A stretch of DNA of 64,000 nucleotides from Sphingomonas sp. ID1715. GTDB lineage: Bacteria; Pseudomonadota; Alphaproteobacteria; Sphingomonadales; Sphingomonadaceae. Positions 21,844 to 30,875 of the stretch are shown here, piece by piece. The position numbers and the translations under genes were made by a program. A model generated the notes under the pieces. That model ran no database searches and was not told the DNA's origin. It saw only the letters and a program-made list of their open reading frames with translations. Within the stretch, counting starts at the first letter, position 1; each line of letters opens with the position of its first letter. The stretch lies in assembly GCF_013044515.1 (NCBI RefSeq), contig NZ_JABEPR010000004.1, positions 1 through 64,000 of the forward strand, read 5' to 3'.

Positions 21844-22491
21844 ATGAACATCATCCTGTTGGGGCCTCCGGGCGCGGGCAAGGGGACCCAGGCCACGCGC
21901 CTGGTCGCCGAGCGCGGCATGGTGCAGCTTTCCACCGGCGACATGCTGCGCGCGGCGCGCAAATCCGGCACGCCGGTCGGCAACCGCGTCGCGGCGGTGA
22001 TGGACGCGGGCGAGCTGGTGTCGGACGAAATCGTGTCCGACCTGATCGGCGAGGCGCTCGACCTGATGGGCCCGAACCAGGGCGCGATCTTCGACGGCTA
22101 TCCTCGCACTGCGGCGCAGGCGGAGTCGCTCGACGCGATCCTTGCCGCCCGCGGCCGCTCGCTCGATCATGTCATCGAGTTGGAAGTGGACGAGGATGCG
22201 CTGGTCGACCGGATCACCGGCCGCTTCACCTGCGCCCAGTGCGGCACCGGCTATCACGACCGCTTCAAGCAGCCGAAGGTCGCAGACACCTGCGACGTCT
22301 GTGGCGCGCATGAGTTCAAGCGCCGGCCGGACGACAATGCCGAGACGGTGCGCACCCGCATGGCCGAATATCGCGCCAAGACGGCGCCGATCCTGCCGAT
22401 CTACGAAGCCCGCGGGCTGGTCAGCCGCGTCGACGGCATGGCCGATATGGACAGCGTCTCCGCCCAGATCGAAGCTATTCTGGACCGCTAG
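21844..22491 (+). CDS. adk: Adenylate kinase (zinc-type LID)
   Basis: A 215-residue adenylate kinase that interconverts ATP + AMP and 2 ADP. The P-loop is GPPGAGKGTQ and the AMP/lid signature is FDGYPRT. The LID has CAQC and CDVC, the four-cysteine zinc knuckle of the long form. It follows secY by 30 bases; the stop overlaps by 4 bases with the convergent transporter gene. Confidence 0.97.
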   Translation: MNIILLGPPGAGKGTQATRLVAERGMVQLSTGDMLRAARKSGTPVGNRVAAVMDAGELVSDEIVSDLIGEALDLMGPNQGAIFDGYPRTAAQAESLDAILAARGRSLDHVIELEVDEDALVDRITGRFTCAQCGTGYHDRFKQPKVADTCDVCGAHEFKRRPDDNAETVRTRMAEYRAKTAPILPIYEARGLVSRVDGMADMDSVSAQIEAILDR

Positions 22492-23789
22492 AACGGGAAC
22501 CAGATTGGGATGGTGAGCGAGCCGACCAGCCAGGTCAGCAGGTTGAGCGGCAGCCCGAACCGCACGAAGTCCAGATAGCGATATTGACCCATCCGGTAGA
22601 CGATGGTGTTCGTCTGATAGCCGAACGGAGTTGCGAAGGCCGCGCTGCCCGCCATCATCGTGGCAACGATGAAGGGGGTTGAACTCACCCCGATCGTTTC
22701 CGCTAGCGCCATCGCGACGGGCGTCAACAGCACTGCAACGGTGGCGTTGGACAAGATCTCAGTCAGGATCAGCGTCGCGCCGTAGAAGATGACGAGAGCC
22801 CAAAAGGGCGACAGGGGCAGAAGGAGTTGCGAGAGCGCGCGCGTCGCCGTCTCGGCGAGGCCCGTCTGCTCGAGCGCTAGGCCGATGATGACCATGCCCG
22901 CGATTAGCAGCAGCACGTCCGGTCTCAAGCCGGCATAGGCTTCGTCCGGCTCGATCACCCCAGTCGCGATCAGCACCACCGCGCCGGCGAAAGCGGTCGC
23001 GGCGATCGGCGCCACCCCTGCCGCTGCCAGGCCGACCGCAGCGATGAAAGTCGCGAGGGAGAACGCCGCTCGCCAGGGGTGCAACGGACGCTCCGGCGCG
23101 AAAATGTCGGCCCGACCGACATTCGCTGTGTCGGCCAGGGTGGCAGCCGGCCGAGGCTCGGTCGCCTCTGCGTCGCGGCCAAGGTGGTTGCTGAACAAGA
23201 GCAGGTAGATTGCTCCCGCCGCGGCAATCGCCAGCCCGACCGGCGCGATCTCGAAAATGCCGAAGCCGGGATGGCCGGCAGCGCGCGCCATGTCATTGAC
23301 CAGCAGGTTGGTCGAGGTGCCGATCAGGGTGCAGCAGCCGCCCAGGACCGTGATGTAGGATAGCGGCATAAGGTAGCGCTTCGGCGGCTCTCCAATGCCG
23401 CGCGCGACGTCGCTCACCACCGGTGCGGCGAGGATCACGATCGGCGAGTTGTTGAGAAACGCGGACGCTCCGCCGCACGTCAGCACCACGATCCACATCC
23501 CCAGCCGGCCCAAGGCCCTGCCCAGCCGCACGCCCCCGCGAGCGACGAGGTCGAGCAGCCCGGAACGTTCCATCGCGTAGGAAATCACGAAGAGCGAGGC
23601 GAGGGCGATGATCGCGGGACTCGCGAACGCCGACTGGACCTCGCGCGGCTTGATGGCGCCCGTCATCAGCAACACGGCCGCGCCGAGCAGCGCGACAACC
23701 TCCGGCCGTCCCTTGTCCACGATCAGCGCAATGACGACACCGGCAAGCACCGCCAAGGTGATCGCCTGGGCTAAAGTGATCGTCAGCAT
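22488..23789 (-). CDS. SLC13/DASS-type anion transporter
   Basis: A 433-residue membrane protein with about 11-12 hydrophobic segments. Two helix-hairpin signatures, LNNSPIVI and LSNATVAV, are the substrate/Na-binding SNT-type motifs of the divalent anion:Na symporter superfamily. The central cytosolic RCK (TrkA-C) domains of the larger SLC13-like proteins are absent. The substrate (dicarboxylate, sulfate or similar) is not clear. It lies convergent with adk, in the insert that separates adk from rpsM. Confidence 0.78.
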   Translation of the reverse strand: MLTITLAQAITLAVLAGVVIALIVDKGRPEVVALLGAAVLLMTGAIKPREVQSAFASPAIIALASLFVISYAMERSGLLDLVARGGVRLGRALGRLGMWIVVLTCGGASAFLNNSPIVILAAPVVSDVARGIGEPPKRYLMPLSYITVLGGCCTLIGTSTNLLVNDMARAAGHPGFGIFEIAPVGLAIAAAGAIYLLLFSNHLGRDAEATEPRPAATLADTANVGRADIFAPERPLHPWRAAFSLATFIAAVGLAAAGVAPIAATAFAGAVVLIATGVIEPDEAYAGLRPDVLLLIAGMVIIGLALEQTGLAETATRALSQLLLPLSPFWALVIFYGATLILTEILSNATVAVLLTPVAMALAETIGVSSTPFIVATMMAGSAAFATPFGYQTNTIVYRMGQYRYLDFVRFGLPLNLLTWLVGSLTIPIWFPF

Positions 23790-23873
23790 GCCTGTGTTCG
23801 CGGCCGCCCTCGTCTCATGATAGGTGAACTGCCATCACGGCCATTTGGTCCGTTGCAGGGAGGGAGCAAGAGG

Positions 23874-24389
23874 ATGCGCGTCATTATGATGCTGGGGGCA
23901 GTGGCGAGCGCGCCGGCAATGGCGGAGGTGAAGACGGCCTCGCCGACAGGGTTCGAAATCGCGAATGCCGCCCGCATTTCGGTGCCGCCGGAGCAAGTCT
24001 ATGCGATGCTAGGCCAGCCGGCGCGCTGGTGGAACAAGGCGCACAGCTATTCGGGCGACTCTGCCAACTTCACCCAGGAGCTTCGCGCCGGCGGCTGCTT
24101 TTGCGAGGCGCTCCCGGCGGACCGCGGCTCGATCGAACATGGACGCGTCGTCTTTGCGCAGCCGGGCAAGGCGTTGCGCCTTTATGCCGCGCTCGGGCCG
24201 CTTCAGCAGGAGGCGGTCACCGCCGTGCTCACCTGGAGCCTCAAGCCGGTCGCTGGCGGCACCGAAGTGACCCAGAGCTATGTCGTCAACGGCTCTGTGC
24301 GGGGCGGAGCCGATAAGCTGGCGCCGATCGTCGATCGCGTGCTGGCCGAACAACTGCGCGGACTGCAAGCCGCCTTGGCCAAGCCATGA
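23874..24389 (+). CDS. Secreted SRPBCC-superfamily protein
   Basis: A 171-residue protein from the ATG at 23874, chosen because of GAGGGAGCAAGAGG just upstream and because it yields a signal peptide (MRVIMMLGAVASAPAMA, probable cut after AMA). The rest has the START/polyketide-cyclase-like pattern ISVPPEQVYAMLGQPARWWN...WSLKPVAGGTEVTQSY. SRPBCC folds bind hydrophobic ligands. The ligand is unknown. Confidence 0.68.
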   Translation: MRVIMMLGAVASAPAMAEVKTASPTGFEIANAARISVPPEQVYAMLGQPARWWNKAHSYSGDSANFTQELRAGGCFCEALPADRGSIEHGRVVFAQPGKALRLYAALGPLQQEAVTAVLTWSLKPVAGGTEVTQSYVVNGSVRGGADKLAPIVDRVLAEQLRGLQAALAKP

Positions 24390-24475
24390 ACTATGCTAAC
24401 CCTCGGGGATAACGGCCTCGAATCAGAGAAGGCCACGGGTCATCGCAACACCGATCCGCACCAATGGGGGCATGA

Positions 24476-25831
24476 ATGGCAGTTTCCGATCACGTCGACC
24501 TTCCTCGCTTCATCGAGGGAGTGAAGAAGCGCAACCCTGGGCAGCCGGAATTCGTCCAGGCGGTCCAGGAGGTCGCGGAGGATATTTTCGACTTCATTCA
24601 GGACAAGGAAGATTACCACAAATGGCAGATCCTCCGGCGCATCGCCGAGCCGGATCGCGTGGTTTCGTTCCGGGTCGTTTGGGAAGACGACAACAACAAT
24701 ATTCGCGTGCAGCGCGGCTGGCGTGTCCAGAACAACAATGCGATCGGCCCCTATAAGGGCGGCATCCGCTTCCACCCATCGGTGACGGAGGGGACGCTCA
24801 AGTTCCTTGCCTTCGAACAGACCTTCAAGAACGCCCTGACCGGCCTGCCGATGGGCGGCGGCAAGGGCGGGTCGAACTTCAATCCGAAGGGCAAGAGCGA
24901 CGCCGAAGTGATGCGCTTCTGCCAGAGCTTCATGACGGAGCTATACCGCCACATCGGCGCGGACGTGGACGTGCCTGCCGGCGATATCGGCGTCGGCGCG
25001 CGCGAGATCGGCTATATGTTCGGCCAGTATAAGCGGATCACGAACGAGTTCACCGGCGTGCTGACCGGCAAGGGTCTGGAATATGGCGGCTCGCTGATCC
25101 GCACCGAGGCGACCGGCTATGGCGCCACCTATTTCCTCCTCAATATGCTCAAGACCAAGGGCCAGGACTTGGTCGGCAAGGTCGCGGTGATCTCGGGCTC
25201 CGGCAATGTCGCGACCCACGCCGCAGAGAAGGTGACGCAACTCGGGGGCAAGGTCGTGACCCTGTCCGACTCCGAAGGCTTCATCCACGATCCGGCCGGG
25301 CTCGATCAGGAAAAGATCAACTGGGTCAAGCATCTGAAGAATGTGAAGCGCGGCCGCATCAAGGAATATGTCGACCAGTTCGCCGGCTCGACCTTCACCG
25401 CAGGCAAGACGCCCTGGGGTGTGCCGTGCGACGTGGCGCTTCCGTGCGCGACGCAGAATGAGCTGCTCGGCGAGGATGCGAAGACGCTGATCGCCAATGG
25501 CTGCATCGCGGTGTCGGAAGGCGCCAACATGCCGACGAACCTCGACGGCGTGCACCTGTTCAAGGAAGCGAAGATCCTGTTTGCGCCCGGCAAGGCGGCC
25601 AATGCCGGCGGCGTCGCCGTCTCGGGGCTCGAGATGAGCCAGAACTCGGCGCGCATCTCCTGGAAGGAAGAGCAGCTGCAGCAGTTGCTCGTCGACATCA
25701 TGGACGGCATCCACTCGCGCTGCGTGGAATATGGCCAGCAGGGCGGCGGCTATTGCGACTATGTGAAGGGCGCCAACATCGCCGGCTTCAAGAAGGTCGC
25801 CGACGCGATGCTGGCCTACGGCGTCGTTTGA
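24476..25831 (+). CDS. gdhA: Glutamate dehydrogenase (NADP-type, hexameric class)
   Basis: A 451-residue glutamate dehydrogenase that makes glutamate from 2-oxoglutarate and ammonia. Conserved pieces are GPYKGGIRFHPSV, the catalytic-Lys segment LPMGGGKGGS, DVPAGDIGVG and the dinucleotide-binding SGSGNVATHAAE. Length fits the about 450-residue class. Its 3' side has a GC hairpin at 25840-25865 with no T-run. Confidence 0.95.
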   Translation: MAVSDHVDLPRFIEGVKKRNPGQPEFVQAVQEVAEDIFDFIQDKEDYHKWQILRRIAEPDRVVSFRVVWEDDNNNIRVQRGWRVQNNNAIGPYKGGIRFHPSVTEGTLKFLAFEQTFKNALTGLPMGGGKGGSNFNPKGKSDAEVMRFCQSFMTELYRHIGADVDVPAGDIGVGAREIGYMFGQYKRITNEFTGVLTGKGLEYGGSLIRTEATGYGATYFLLNMLKTKGQDLVGKVAVISGSGNVATHAAEKVTQLGGKVVTLSDSEGFIHDPAGLDQEKINWVKHLKNVKRGRIKEYVDQFAGSTFTAGKTPWGVPCDVALPCATQNELLGEDAKTLIANGCIAVSEGANMPTNLDGVHLFKEAKILFAPGKAANAGGVAVSGLEMSQNSARISWKEEQLQQLLVDIMDGIHSRCVEYGQQGGGYCDYVKGANIAGFKKVADAMLAYGVV

Positions 25832-25903
25832 TGCGGTGAGCGGCGGGGCGGGAACGCCTCGCCGCATCCGCTGGTTGAGCGCTCCAGCCGCGAGGAGTGC
25901 GAC

Positions 25904-26119
25904 ATGGCGGAAAAGACGTTCAAGGCGGGCGACAAGGTCGAGTGGGACAGCTCGGGCGGCCATTCGGTCGGGAAGGTCGTGAAGAAGCTGACTTCTGAAA
26001 CCCGGATCAAGGGCCACAAGGTCGCGGCGTCGAAGGACAATCCCGAATATCTGGTTCGGTCCGACAAGTCGGGCAAGGAAGCCGCGCACAAGCCCGAAGC
26101 GTTGAAGAAGGCCAAATAG
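25904..26119 (+). CDS. DUF2945 (HVA1-type Tudor-like) small protein
   Basis: A 71-residue basic protein (FKAGDKVEWDSSGGHSVGKVVKKL ... ASKDNPEYLVRSDKSGKEAAHKPEALKK). The pattern matches the DUF2945/hypervirulence-associated Tudor-like family. It is probably cytosolic. No molecular role is established. It lies alone, just before the rpsM promoter. Confidence 0.75.
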   Translation: MAEKTFKAGDKVEWDSSGGHSVGKVVKKLTSETRIKGHKVAASKDNPEYLVRSDKSGKEAAHKPEALKKAK

Positions 26120-26141
26120 CGGCTTCGGGTCGGATCGGGCG

Positions 26142-26170
26142 TTGACAGCCGGCGAGCCGCTCCCTAGATC
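26142..26170 (+). promoter_or_regulatory. Probable promoter of rpsM-rpsK-rpoA
   Basis: A perfect TTGACA at 26142-26147 is followed 17 bases later by TAGATC at 26165-26170. The start of rpsM lies 132 bases downstream. It supports independent transcription of the alpha block, which is detached from adk. Confidence 0.65.
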
Positions 26171-26301
26171 GCTGCTCTTCCGACACACCGCTCGTTCCGG
26201 CGGCGCACTTGCGCGCTCGCCGGTCTTGCTCGTTTCGGGACTTTTGAAGCGCTGAGATGGGCCGGTCGCCAGCCGGCCTGTGGAGCAGGAGAAGACGTTA
26301 C

Positions 26302-26670
26302 ATGGCACGTATCGCGGGGGTGAACATCCCCACCAACAAGCGCGTCGAGATCGCGCTGACCTATATCCACGGCATCGGCCCGACCACGGCCAAGAAGCTG
26401 ACCGAACAGCTCGGCATCGCGTCCGAGCGTCGCGTGCAGGACCTGAGCGATCAGGAAGTGCTGCAGATCCGCGAAGCGATCGACGCGGGCCTGACGGTTG
26501 AGGGTGACCTTCGCCGCCAGACGGCGATGAACATCAAGCGCCTGATGGACCTGGCCTGCTATCGTGGCCTGCGCCACCGCAAGGGCCTGCCGGTCCGCGG
26601 CCAGCGCACCCACACCAACGCCCGCACCCGCAAGGGCAAGGCGAAGCCGATCGCCGGCAAGAAGAAGTAA
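26302..26670 (+). CDS. rpsM: Ribosomal protein S13
   Basis: A 122-residue S13 ([50 protein letters not shown]). It forms inter-subunit bridges and contacts P-site tRNA. The ATG at 26302 is chosen because the family begins there. Confidence 0.97.
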   Translation: MARIAGVNIPTNKRVEIALTYIHGIGPTTAKKLTEQLGIASERRVQDLSDQEVLQIREAIDAGLTVEGDLRRQTAMNIKRLMDLACYRGLRHRKGLPVRGQRTHTNARTRKGKAKPIAGKKK

Positions 26671-26741
26671 TCCCTCGACGCGCCGCCTGAACGGCGGCGG
26701 CTCGGGACTAAAAGCTTCTCAGGACAAAGGTCAGACAGAAA

Positions 26742-27131
26742 ATGGCACGTGAACCGCAGCGTATTCGCCGTCGCGAACGCAAGAACATCACCGCCGGCGT
26801 CGCCCATGTGAACGCCAGCTTCAACAACACCATGATCACCATCACCGACGCGCAGGGCAATGCGATCAGCTGGTCTTCGGCCGGCATGATGGGCTTCAAG
26901 GGCAGCCGCAAGTCGACGCCCTATGCCGCCCAGGTCGCCGCCGAGGACGCGGGCCGCAAGGCCGCCGAGCACGGCGTCCGCACGCTCGAAGTCGAGGTGA
27001 AGGGTCCGGGTTCGGGCCGCGAATCGGCGCTCCGTGCGCTGCAGGCGGTCGGCTTCCAGATCACGTCGATTCGCGACGTGACCCCGATCCCGCACAATGG
27101 CGTGCGTCCGTCCAAGCGCCGCCGCGTCTGA
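26742..27131 (+). CDS. rpsK: Ribosomal protein S11
   Basis: A 129-residue S11 ([45 protein letters not shown]). It is a platform protein of the 30S subunit near the E site. It lies 71 bases after rpsM. Confidence 0.97.
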   Translation: MAREPQRIRRRERKNITAGVAHVNASFNNTMITITDAQGNAISWSSAGMMGFKGSRKSTPYAAQVAAEDAGRKAAEHGVRTLEVEVKGPGSGRESALRALQAVGFQITSIRDVTPIPHNGVRPSKRRRV

Positions 27132-27176
27132 TCTTTTTCGCGCGGACGGAACTCGCCCGGCCGCGCAGCTTTTCTC

Positions 27177-27200
27177 GGCGGGAGCGTGCACACTCCCGCC
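27177..27200 (+). promoter_or_regulatory. Hairpin in the rpoA 5' region
   Basis: GGCGGGAG (27177-27184) pairs perfectly with CTCCCGCC (27193-27200), 19 bases before the GTG of rpoA. The following CCCCGAGGGG contains the rpoA Shine-Dalgarno GAGGGG. It may tune rpoA translation; no T-run follows, so it is not a terminator. Confidence 0.4.
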
Positions 27201-27219
27201 CTACCCCGAGGGGAACACA

Positions 27220-28290
27220 GTGGCTGTCAACGCAAAGAACTGGCAGGAACTCAAGAAGCCGACCGCTCTCGAGCGCAAGGCTGGCGGCGATAGCCGCCGC
27301 AAGGGCACCTTCGTCGCCGAACCGCTGGAGCGTGGCTTCGGCCTGACGCTCGGCAACGCGCTGCGTCGCGTGCTGCTGTCGTCGCTGCAGGGCGCGGCGG
27401 TGACCTCGATCAAGATCGAGAACGTCCTTCACGAATTCTCGTCGCTCGCAGGTGTTCGCGAGGACGTGACCGACATCGTGCTGAACGTGAAGCAGATCGC
27501 GCTGCGTATGCAGGGCGAGGGCGCGAAGCGGCTGCAGCTGTCGGCGACCGGCCCGGCGGAAGTGACCGCGGGCATGATCAACGTGTCCGGCGATATCGAG
27601 GTGATGAACCCCGATCTGGTCATCTGCCACCTAGACGAAGGCGCGACGCTCAACATGGAGCTGACCGCCGAGGCCGGTAAGGGCTATGTGCCCGCCGCCA
27701 ACAACCGTCCGGCCGACGCGCCGATCGGCCTGATCCCGGTCGATGCGCTTTACTCGCCGGTGCGCCAGGTCGCCTACAAGGTGGAAAACACCCGCGTTGG
27801 GCAGGAGCTCGATTACGACAAGCTGACGATCACCGTCGAAACCGACGGCACCGTCTCGCCGGACGATGCGCTCGCCTATGCGGCGCGCATCCTGCAGGAT
27901 CAGCTGCAGCTGTTCGTCCATTTCGACGACGGCATGGCGGTCTCGGCTCCGGTCGGCGGCGCGGTGCATGGCGGCGCGCTGTCGCCGGTCGAGGCCGAAA
28001 CCGACTCCAACCAGCTCAACCGCTACCTGCTCAAGAAGGTGGACGAGCTGGAGCTGTCGGTGCGTAGCGCCAACTGCCTCAAGAACGACAACATCATCTA
28101 TATCGGCGATCTCGTGCAGAAGACCGAGGCGGAGATGCTCCGCACGCCGAACTTCGGCCGCAAGAGTCTCAACGAGATCAAGGAAGTGCTGTCCTCGATG
28201 GGCCTTCGCCTGGGCATGGAAATCCCCGGCTGGCCGCCCGAGAATATCGAGGAAATGGCGAAGAAGCTGGAGCAGGACATTATGGGTTGA
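27220..28290 (+). CDS. rpoA: RNA polymerase alpha subunit
   Basis: A 356-residue alpha subunit from a GTG at 27220 ([14 protein letters not shown]) preceded by GAGGGGA. The N-terminal dimerisation domain ([25 protein letters not shown]) and the C-terminal domain ([22 protein letters not shown]...[13 protein letters not shown]) are intact. It ends the alpha block; rplQ, which normally follows, is not here. Confidence 0.97.
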   Translation: MAVNAKNWQELKKPTALERKAGGDSRRKGTFVAEPLERGFGLTLGNALRRVLLSSLQGAAVTSIKIENVLHEFSSLAGVREDVTDIVLNVKQIALRMQGEGAKRLQLSATGPAEVTAGMINVSGDIEVMNPDLVICHLDEGATLNMELTAEAGKGYVPAANNRPADAPIGLIPVDALYSPVRQVAYKVENTRVGQELDYDKLTITVETDGTVSPDDALAYAARILQDQLQLFVHFDDGMAVSAPVGGAVHGGALSPVEAETDSNQLNRYLLKKVDELELSVRSANCLKNDNIIYIGDLVQKTEAEMLRTPNFGRKSLNEIKEVLSSMGLRLGMEIPGWPPENIEEMAKKLEQDIMG

Positions 28291-28299
28291 GCCGCGCAC

Positions 28300-28382
28300 G
28301 GCACTAAGCAAGCTTAGTGCCGAGACGTGGCTCGCCCCGCCGGCGGCAAGGCCGACCGACGACGCGGGGTTCAATCCCGCGT
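28300..28382. other. Two hairpins downstream of rpoA
   Basis: GGCACTAAG-CAAG-CTTAGTGCC at 28300-28321 is a perfect nine-base-pair stem without a T-run. A second stem, ACGCGGG (28362-28368) with CCCGCGT (28376-28382), has the loop GTTCAAT. Both lie between rpoA and its terminator. They could be RNA-processing or stability elements; no gene was seen. Confidence 0.45.
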
Positions 28383-28401
28383 TCCTCCGGCAGACACAAA
28401 G

Positions 28402-28430
28402 AAAAGGCCGCCCGATCGGGCGGCCTTTTT
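28402..28430. terminator. Bidirectional terminator between rpoA and the PspC gene
   Basis: AAAA, the 20-base palindrome GGCCGCCCGATCGGGCGGCC, then TTTTT. It serves both rpoA (plus) and the convergent PspC gene (minus). Confidence 0.88.
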
Positions 28431-28450
28431 GTTTTCGCTGAGCGAGTTCC

Positions 28451-28747
28451 TCAGGCGGCGAGTTCGAGCTCCCGCTCGACTGAGTCGTTCACCGCTTCCA
28501 CCTTCGGAGCAGCCTTCGGGGCTTGGATAGTGGGGTGCTGCCTGCGCGCGACCGGGAAGAAGTAGCGGCTTGCAAAGACCAGCACGCCGAGGGCCGCATA
28601 GGTACCGATCACCAGCATCGGGTTCCACATCACTGCCACGCCGAAAACGATGCGGAGGATGTTGGGGCTGAAGCCCAGATCGGTGCCCAATGCCTCGCAC
28701 ACGCCGAAGAAGGTATCGTCGCGGCTGAGAAGGTTGGCGGTCTGCAT
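28451..28747 (-). CDS. PspC-domain membrane protein
   Basis: A 98-residue protein with the PspC pattern DDTFFGVCEALGTDLGFSPNILRIVFGVAV followed by a hydrophobic stretch (GTYAALGVLVFASRYFF). PspC-type proteins sit in the inner membrane and act in envelope stress. No other psp gene is adjacent. The C-terminal 30 residues are polar and probably cytosolic. Confidence 0.8.
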   Translation of the reverse strand: MQTANLLSRDDTFFGVCEALGTDLGFSPNILRIVFGVAVMWNPMLVIGTYAALGVLVFASRYFFPVARRQHPTIQAPKAAPKVEAVNDSVERELELAA

Positions 28748-28915
28748 GTCTTCACTCCTGTCGGTCTGCGTCGCGGCCCGGCCGCGCTCTCCAACGGCTT
28801 TGCACGCGGCGTGCCAAGTCGGAGATCGACGGAAATGCGAGGGGCTTAGACGAAACGCGCCCTAGATAGGTGCGCAATCATTACCAACAAGTGGCGAAAA
28901 GCGCCGTGATCTGGC

Positions 28916-29764
28916 TCAGCGGTCCTCGACCAAGCGCGTATAGAGCTCCGGCCGCCGATCGCGGAAGAAGCCGAAGGCGGCGCGATGCCGCTTCACCCGC
29001 TCCAGATCGAGCGTGGCGGTCAGGACGCCTGTCTCGCCTGCGCCGAACTCGGCAAGCATGTCGCCGCGTTCGTCGCAGATGAAGCTGTGACCATAGAAAC
29101 GCTGGCCGTCCTCGGTGCCGATCCGGTTGGCCGCCACCACCGGCACGACGTTCGACACCGCATGGCCGATCATCGCACGGCGCCACAGCCGGCTGGTGTC
29201 GAGATCGGGGTCATGTGGCTCGGAGCCGATGGCCGTGGGATAGAAGAGGATCTCCGCACCCATCAGCATCATCGCGCGGGCGGCTTCCGGATACCATTGG
29301 TCCCAGCATACGCCGACGCCCAAGGTCGCCCCCGGCGTCTTCCAGGTCTTGAATCCGGTATTGCCGGGCCGAAAGTAGAATTTCTCCTCATAGCCCGGCC
29401 CATCGGGGATGTGGCTCTTGCGGTAGAGGCCCATGATCCCGCCCGTGTCGTCGATCATCGCGAGGCTGTTATAGTGATGCGGGCCTTCGCATTCGAAAAA
29501 GCTGGTAGGGATATAGACGCCCAGTTCCGCCGCGAGCTTCCGCATGGCGAGCACGGACGGATGCTCCTCCGTCGGCCGCGCGTTGGAGAAGAGCCCTTCA
29601 TCCTCGACCCGGCAGAAATAGGGACCTTCGAACAACTCGGGCGGCAGGATGACCTTGGCACCCTTGGCGGCCGCCTCGCGCACCAGCTCCGACACATGCG
29701 CGATGTTCTCGGTCTCGGGGCCGGGCAGGGCGAGTTGCAGGGCGGCGACGGTGATCTCGGTCAT
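28916..29764 (-). CDS. aguB: N-carbamoylputrescine amidase
   Basis: A 282-residue nitrilase-superfamily amidase that turns N-carbamoylputrescine into putrescine, CO2 and ammonia. The catalytic Glu-Lys-Cys triad is visible: E43 (PPELFEGPYFC), K116 (YRKSHIP) and C153 (GVCWDQWYPEAAR). The motif GPGYEEKFYFRPGNTGF is typical of the AguB branch. The start overlaps the stop of aguA by four bases, so the pathway pair is co-translated. Confidence 0.93.
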   Translation of the reverse strand: MTEITVAALQLALPGPETENIAHVSELVREAAAKGAKVILPPELFEGPYFCRVEDEGLFSNARPTEEHPSVLAMRKLAAELGVYIPTSFFECEGPHHYNSLAMIDDTGGIMGLYRKSHIPDGPGYEEKFYFRPGNTGFKTWKTPGATLGVGVCWDQWYPEAARAMMLMGAEILFYPTAIGSEPHDPDLDTSRLWRRAMIGHAVSNVVPVVAANRIGTEDGQRFYGHSFICDERGDMLAEFGAGETGVLTATLDLERVKRHRAAFGFFRDRRPELYTRLVEDR

Positions 29765-30768
29765 CTGGATTCCGGTGGCTGGAGCGCGGGCACTTGCTGG
29801 CTGATGCAGTGGAAGCTGCCGCCGCCGGTCAAGATATGATCGGCGCGGTGGCCGACAACCCTGCGCGTGGGGAAGAGCGCCTGAATGGCGGCGACTGCTG
29901 CCGTGTCGTTGGCCGCGCCATAGAGCGGCACCACGACGGTCGCATTGCCGATGTAGAGGTTCATGTAGGAAGCAGGGATGATCTCTCCGCCGCGCTCGAC
30001 GCGTCCGGGAGAGGGCAAGGTGACGACATCCAGCCCGAAAGCCCGCGCTCGCGCCTGCGCGTCGCGATAGACGGCGGCGTTGGGGTCGTCGTCGCGCGCC
30101 GGTTCAGGGATGGCGATCCGACCCGGACCCACGAAGCGCGCGAGATTGTCGACATGGCCATCGGTATGGTCGTTGAGCAGGCCGTCACCGAGCCAGAGGA
30201 CGCGGTCCAGCCCCAGATCGCCGCGCAGACGCGCCTCGATCTCAGCTCTGCCCAGGTCGGGATTGCGGTTCGGGTTGAGCAGGCATTGCTCGGTGGTGAC
30301 GGCGAGGCCCGTGCCGTCGACGTCGATCGCGCCGCCTTCCAGCACATAATGGCAGCTGCGGCTGTCTAAGCCAGCACCCTGCGCCAGCCGGGCGGCGAGA
30401 TCGTCATCGCCTTCCAGCCGGTACTTGCCGCCCCAGCCGTTGAAGATGAACGAGCGGGCCTCGCGTTGCGCACCATCCGACACGATGATCGGGCCGGTAT
30501 CGCGCAGCCAGATGTCGCCGAACCTGGCGATGAGGATGTCGATGCCCGAGGCAGAGAGGCGCGTGGCCTCCGCGGCGGCCGTGGCATCGGAGGCGACCAG
30601 CACCACCTTTTCTCCCGAACCTTCGGCATGGACCGCATTGGCGAACGCCGCGACTTCCGCTTGGGCGGGGGCCAGATCGTCCTCCCAGAGCGACCCGTCG
30701 CTGGGAAAGCCGATCCACACGCTTTCGTGCGGAACCCATTCGGCGGGTTGGCGAGGGACGTTCATCAT
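29761..30768 (-). CDS. aguA: Agmatine deiminase
   Basis: A 335-residue deiminase converting agmatine to N-carbamoylputrescine. Key residues are D90 (WLRDTGP), E144 (VLEGGAID), H205 (NDHTDGHVDN) and the nucleophile C321 (GGGSFHC). With aguB it gives the arginine/agmatine route to putrescine. Arginine decarboxylase is not in this window. It is divergent from the S9 peptidase gene across 107 bases. Confidence 0.95.
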   Translation of the reverse strand: MMNVPRQPAEWVPHESVWIGFPSDGSLWEDDLAPAQAEVAAFANAVHAEGSGEKVVLVASDATAAAEATRLSASGIDILIARFGDIWLRDTGPIIVSDGAQREARSFIFNGWGGKYRLEGDDDLAARLAQGAGLDSRSCHYVLEGGAIDVDGTGLAVTTEQCLLNPNRNPDLGRAEIEARLRGDLGLDRVLWLGDGLLNDHTDGHVDNLARFVGPGRIAIPEPARDDDPNAAVYRDAQARARAFGLDVVTLPSPGRVERGGEIIPASYMNLYIGNATVVVPLYGAANDTAAVAAIQALFPTRRVVGHRADHILTGGGSFHCISQQVPALQPPESR

Positions 30769-30875
30769 CCGCGCGATTCGCCGTTTAGCATTGTTTTTGC
30801 TCCGAAATGACGTGCCGGCCTTGCAAACCCGCGAAGAAGGCGCTGCTATAGAAATCGAATGCCCGGGGGGAAAGA

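Noticed and set aside
28362-28382. tRNA-like T-arm (GGTTCAAT-type loop) after rpoA
   Set aside because: No matching acceptor, D or anticodon arms surround it; treated as a hairpin only.
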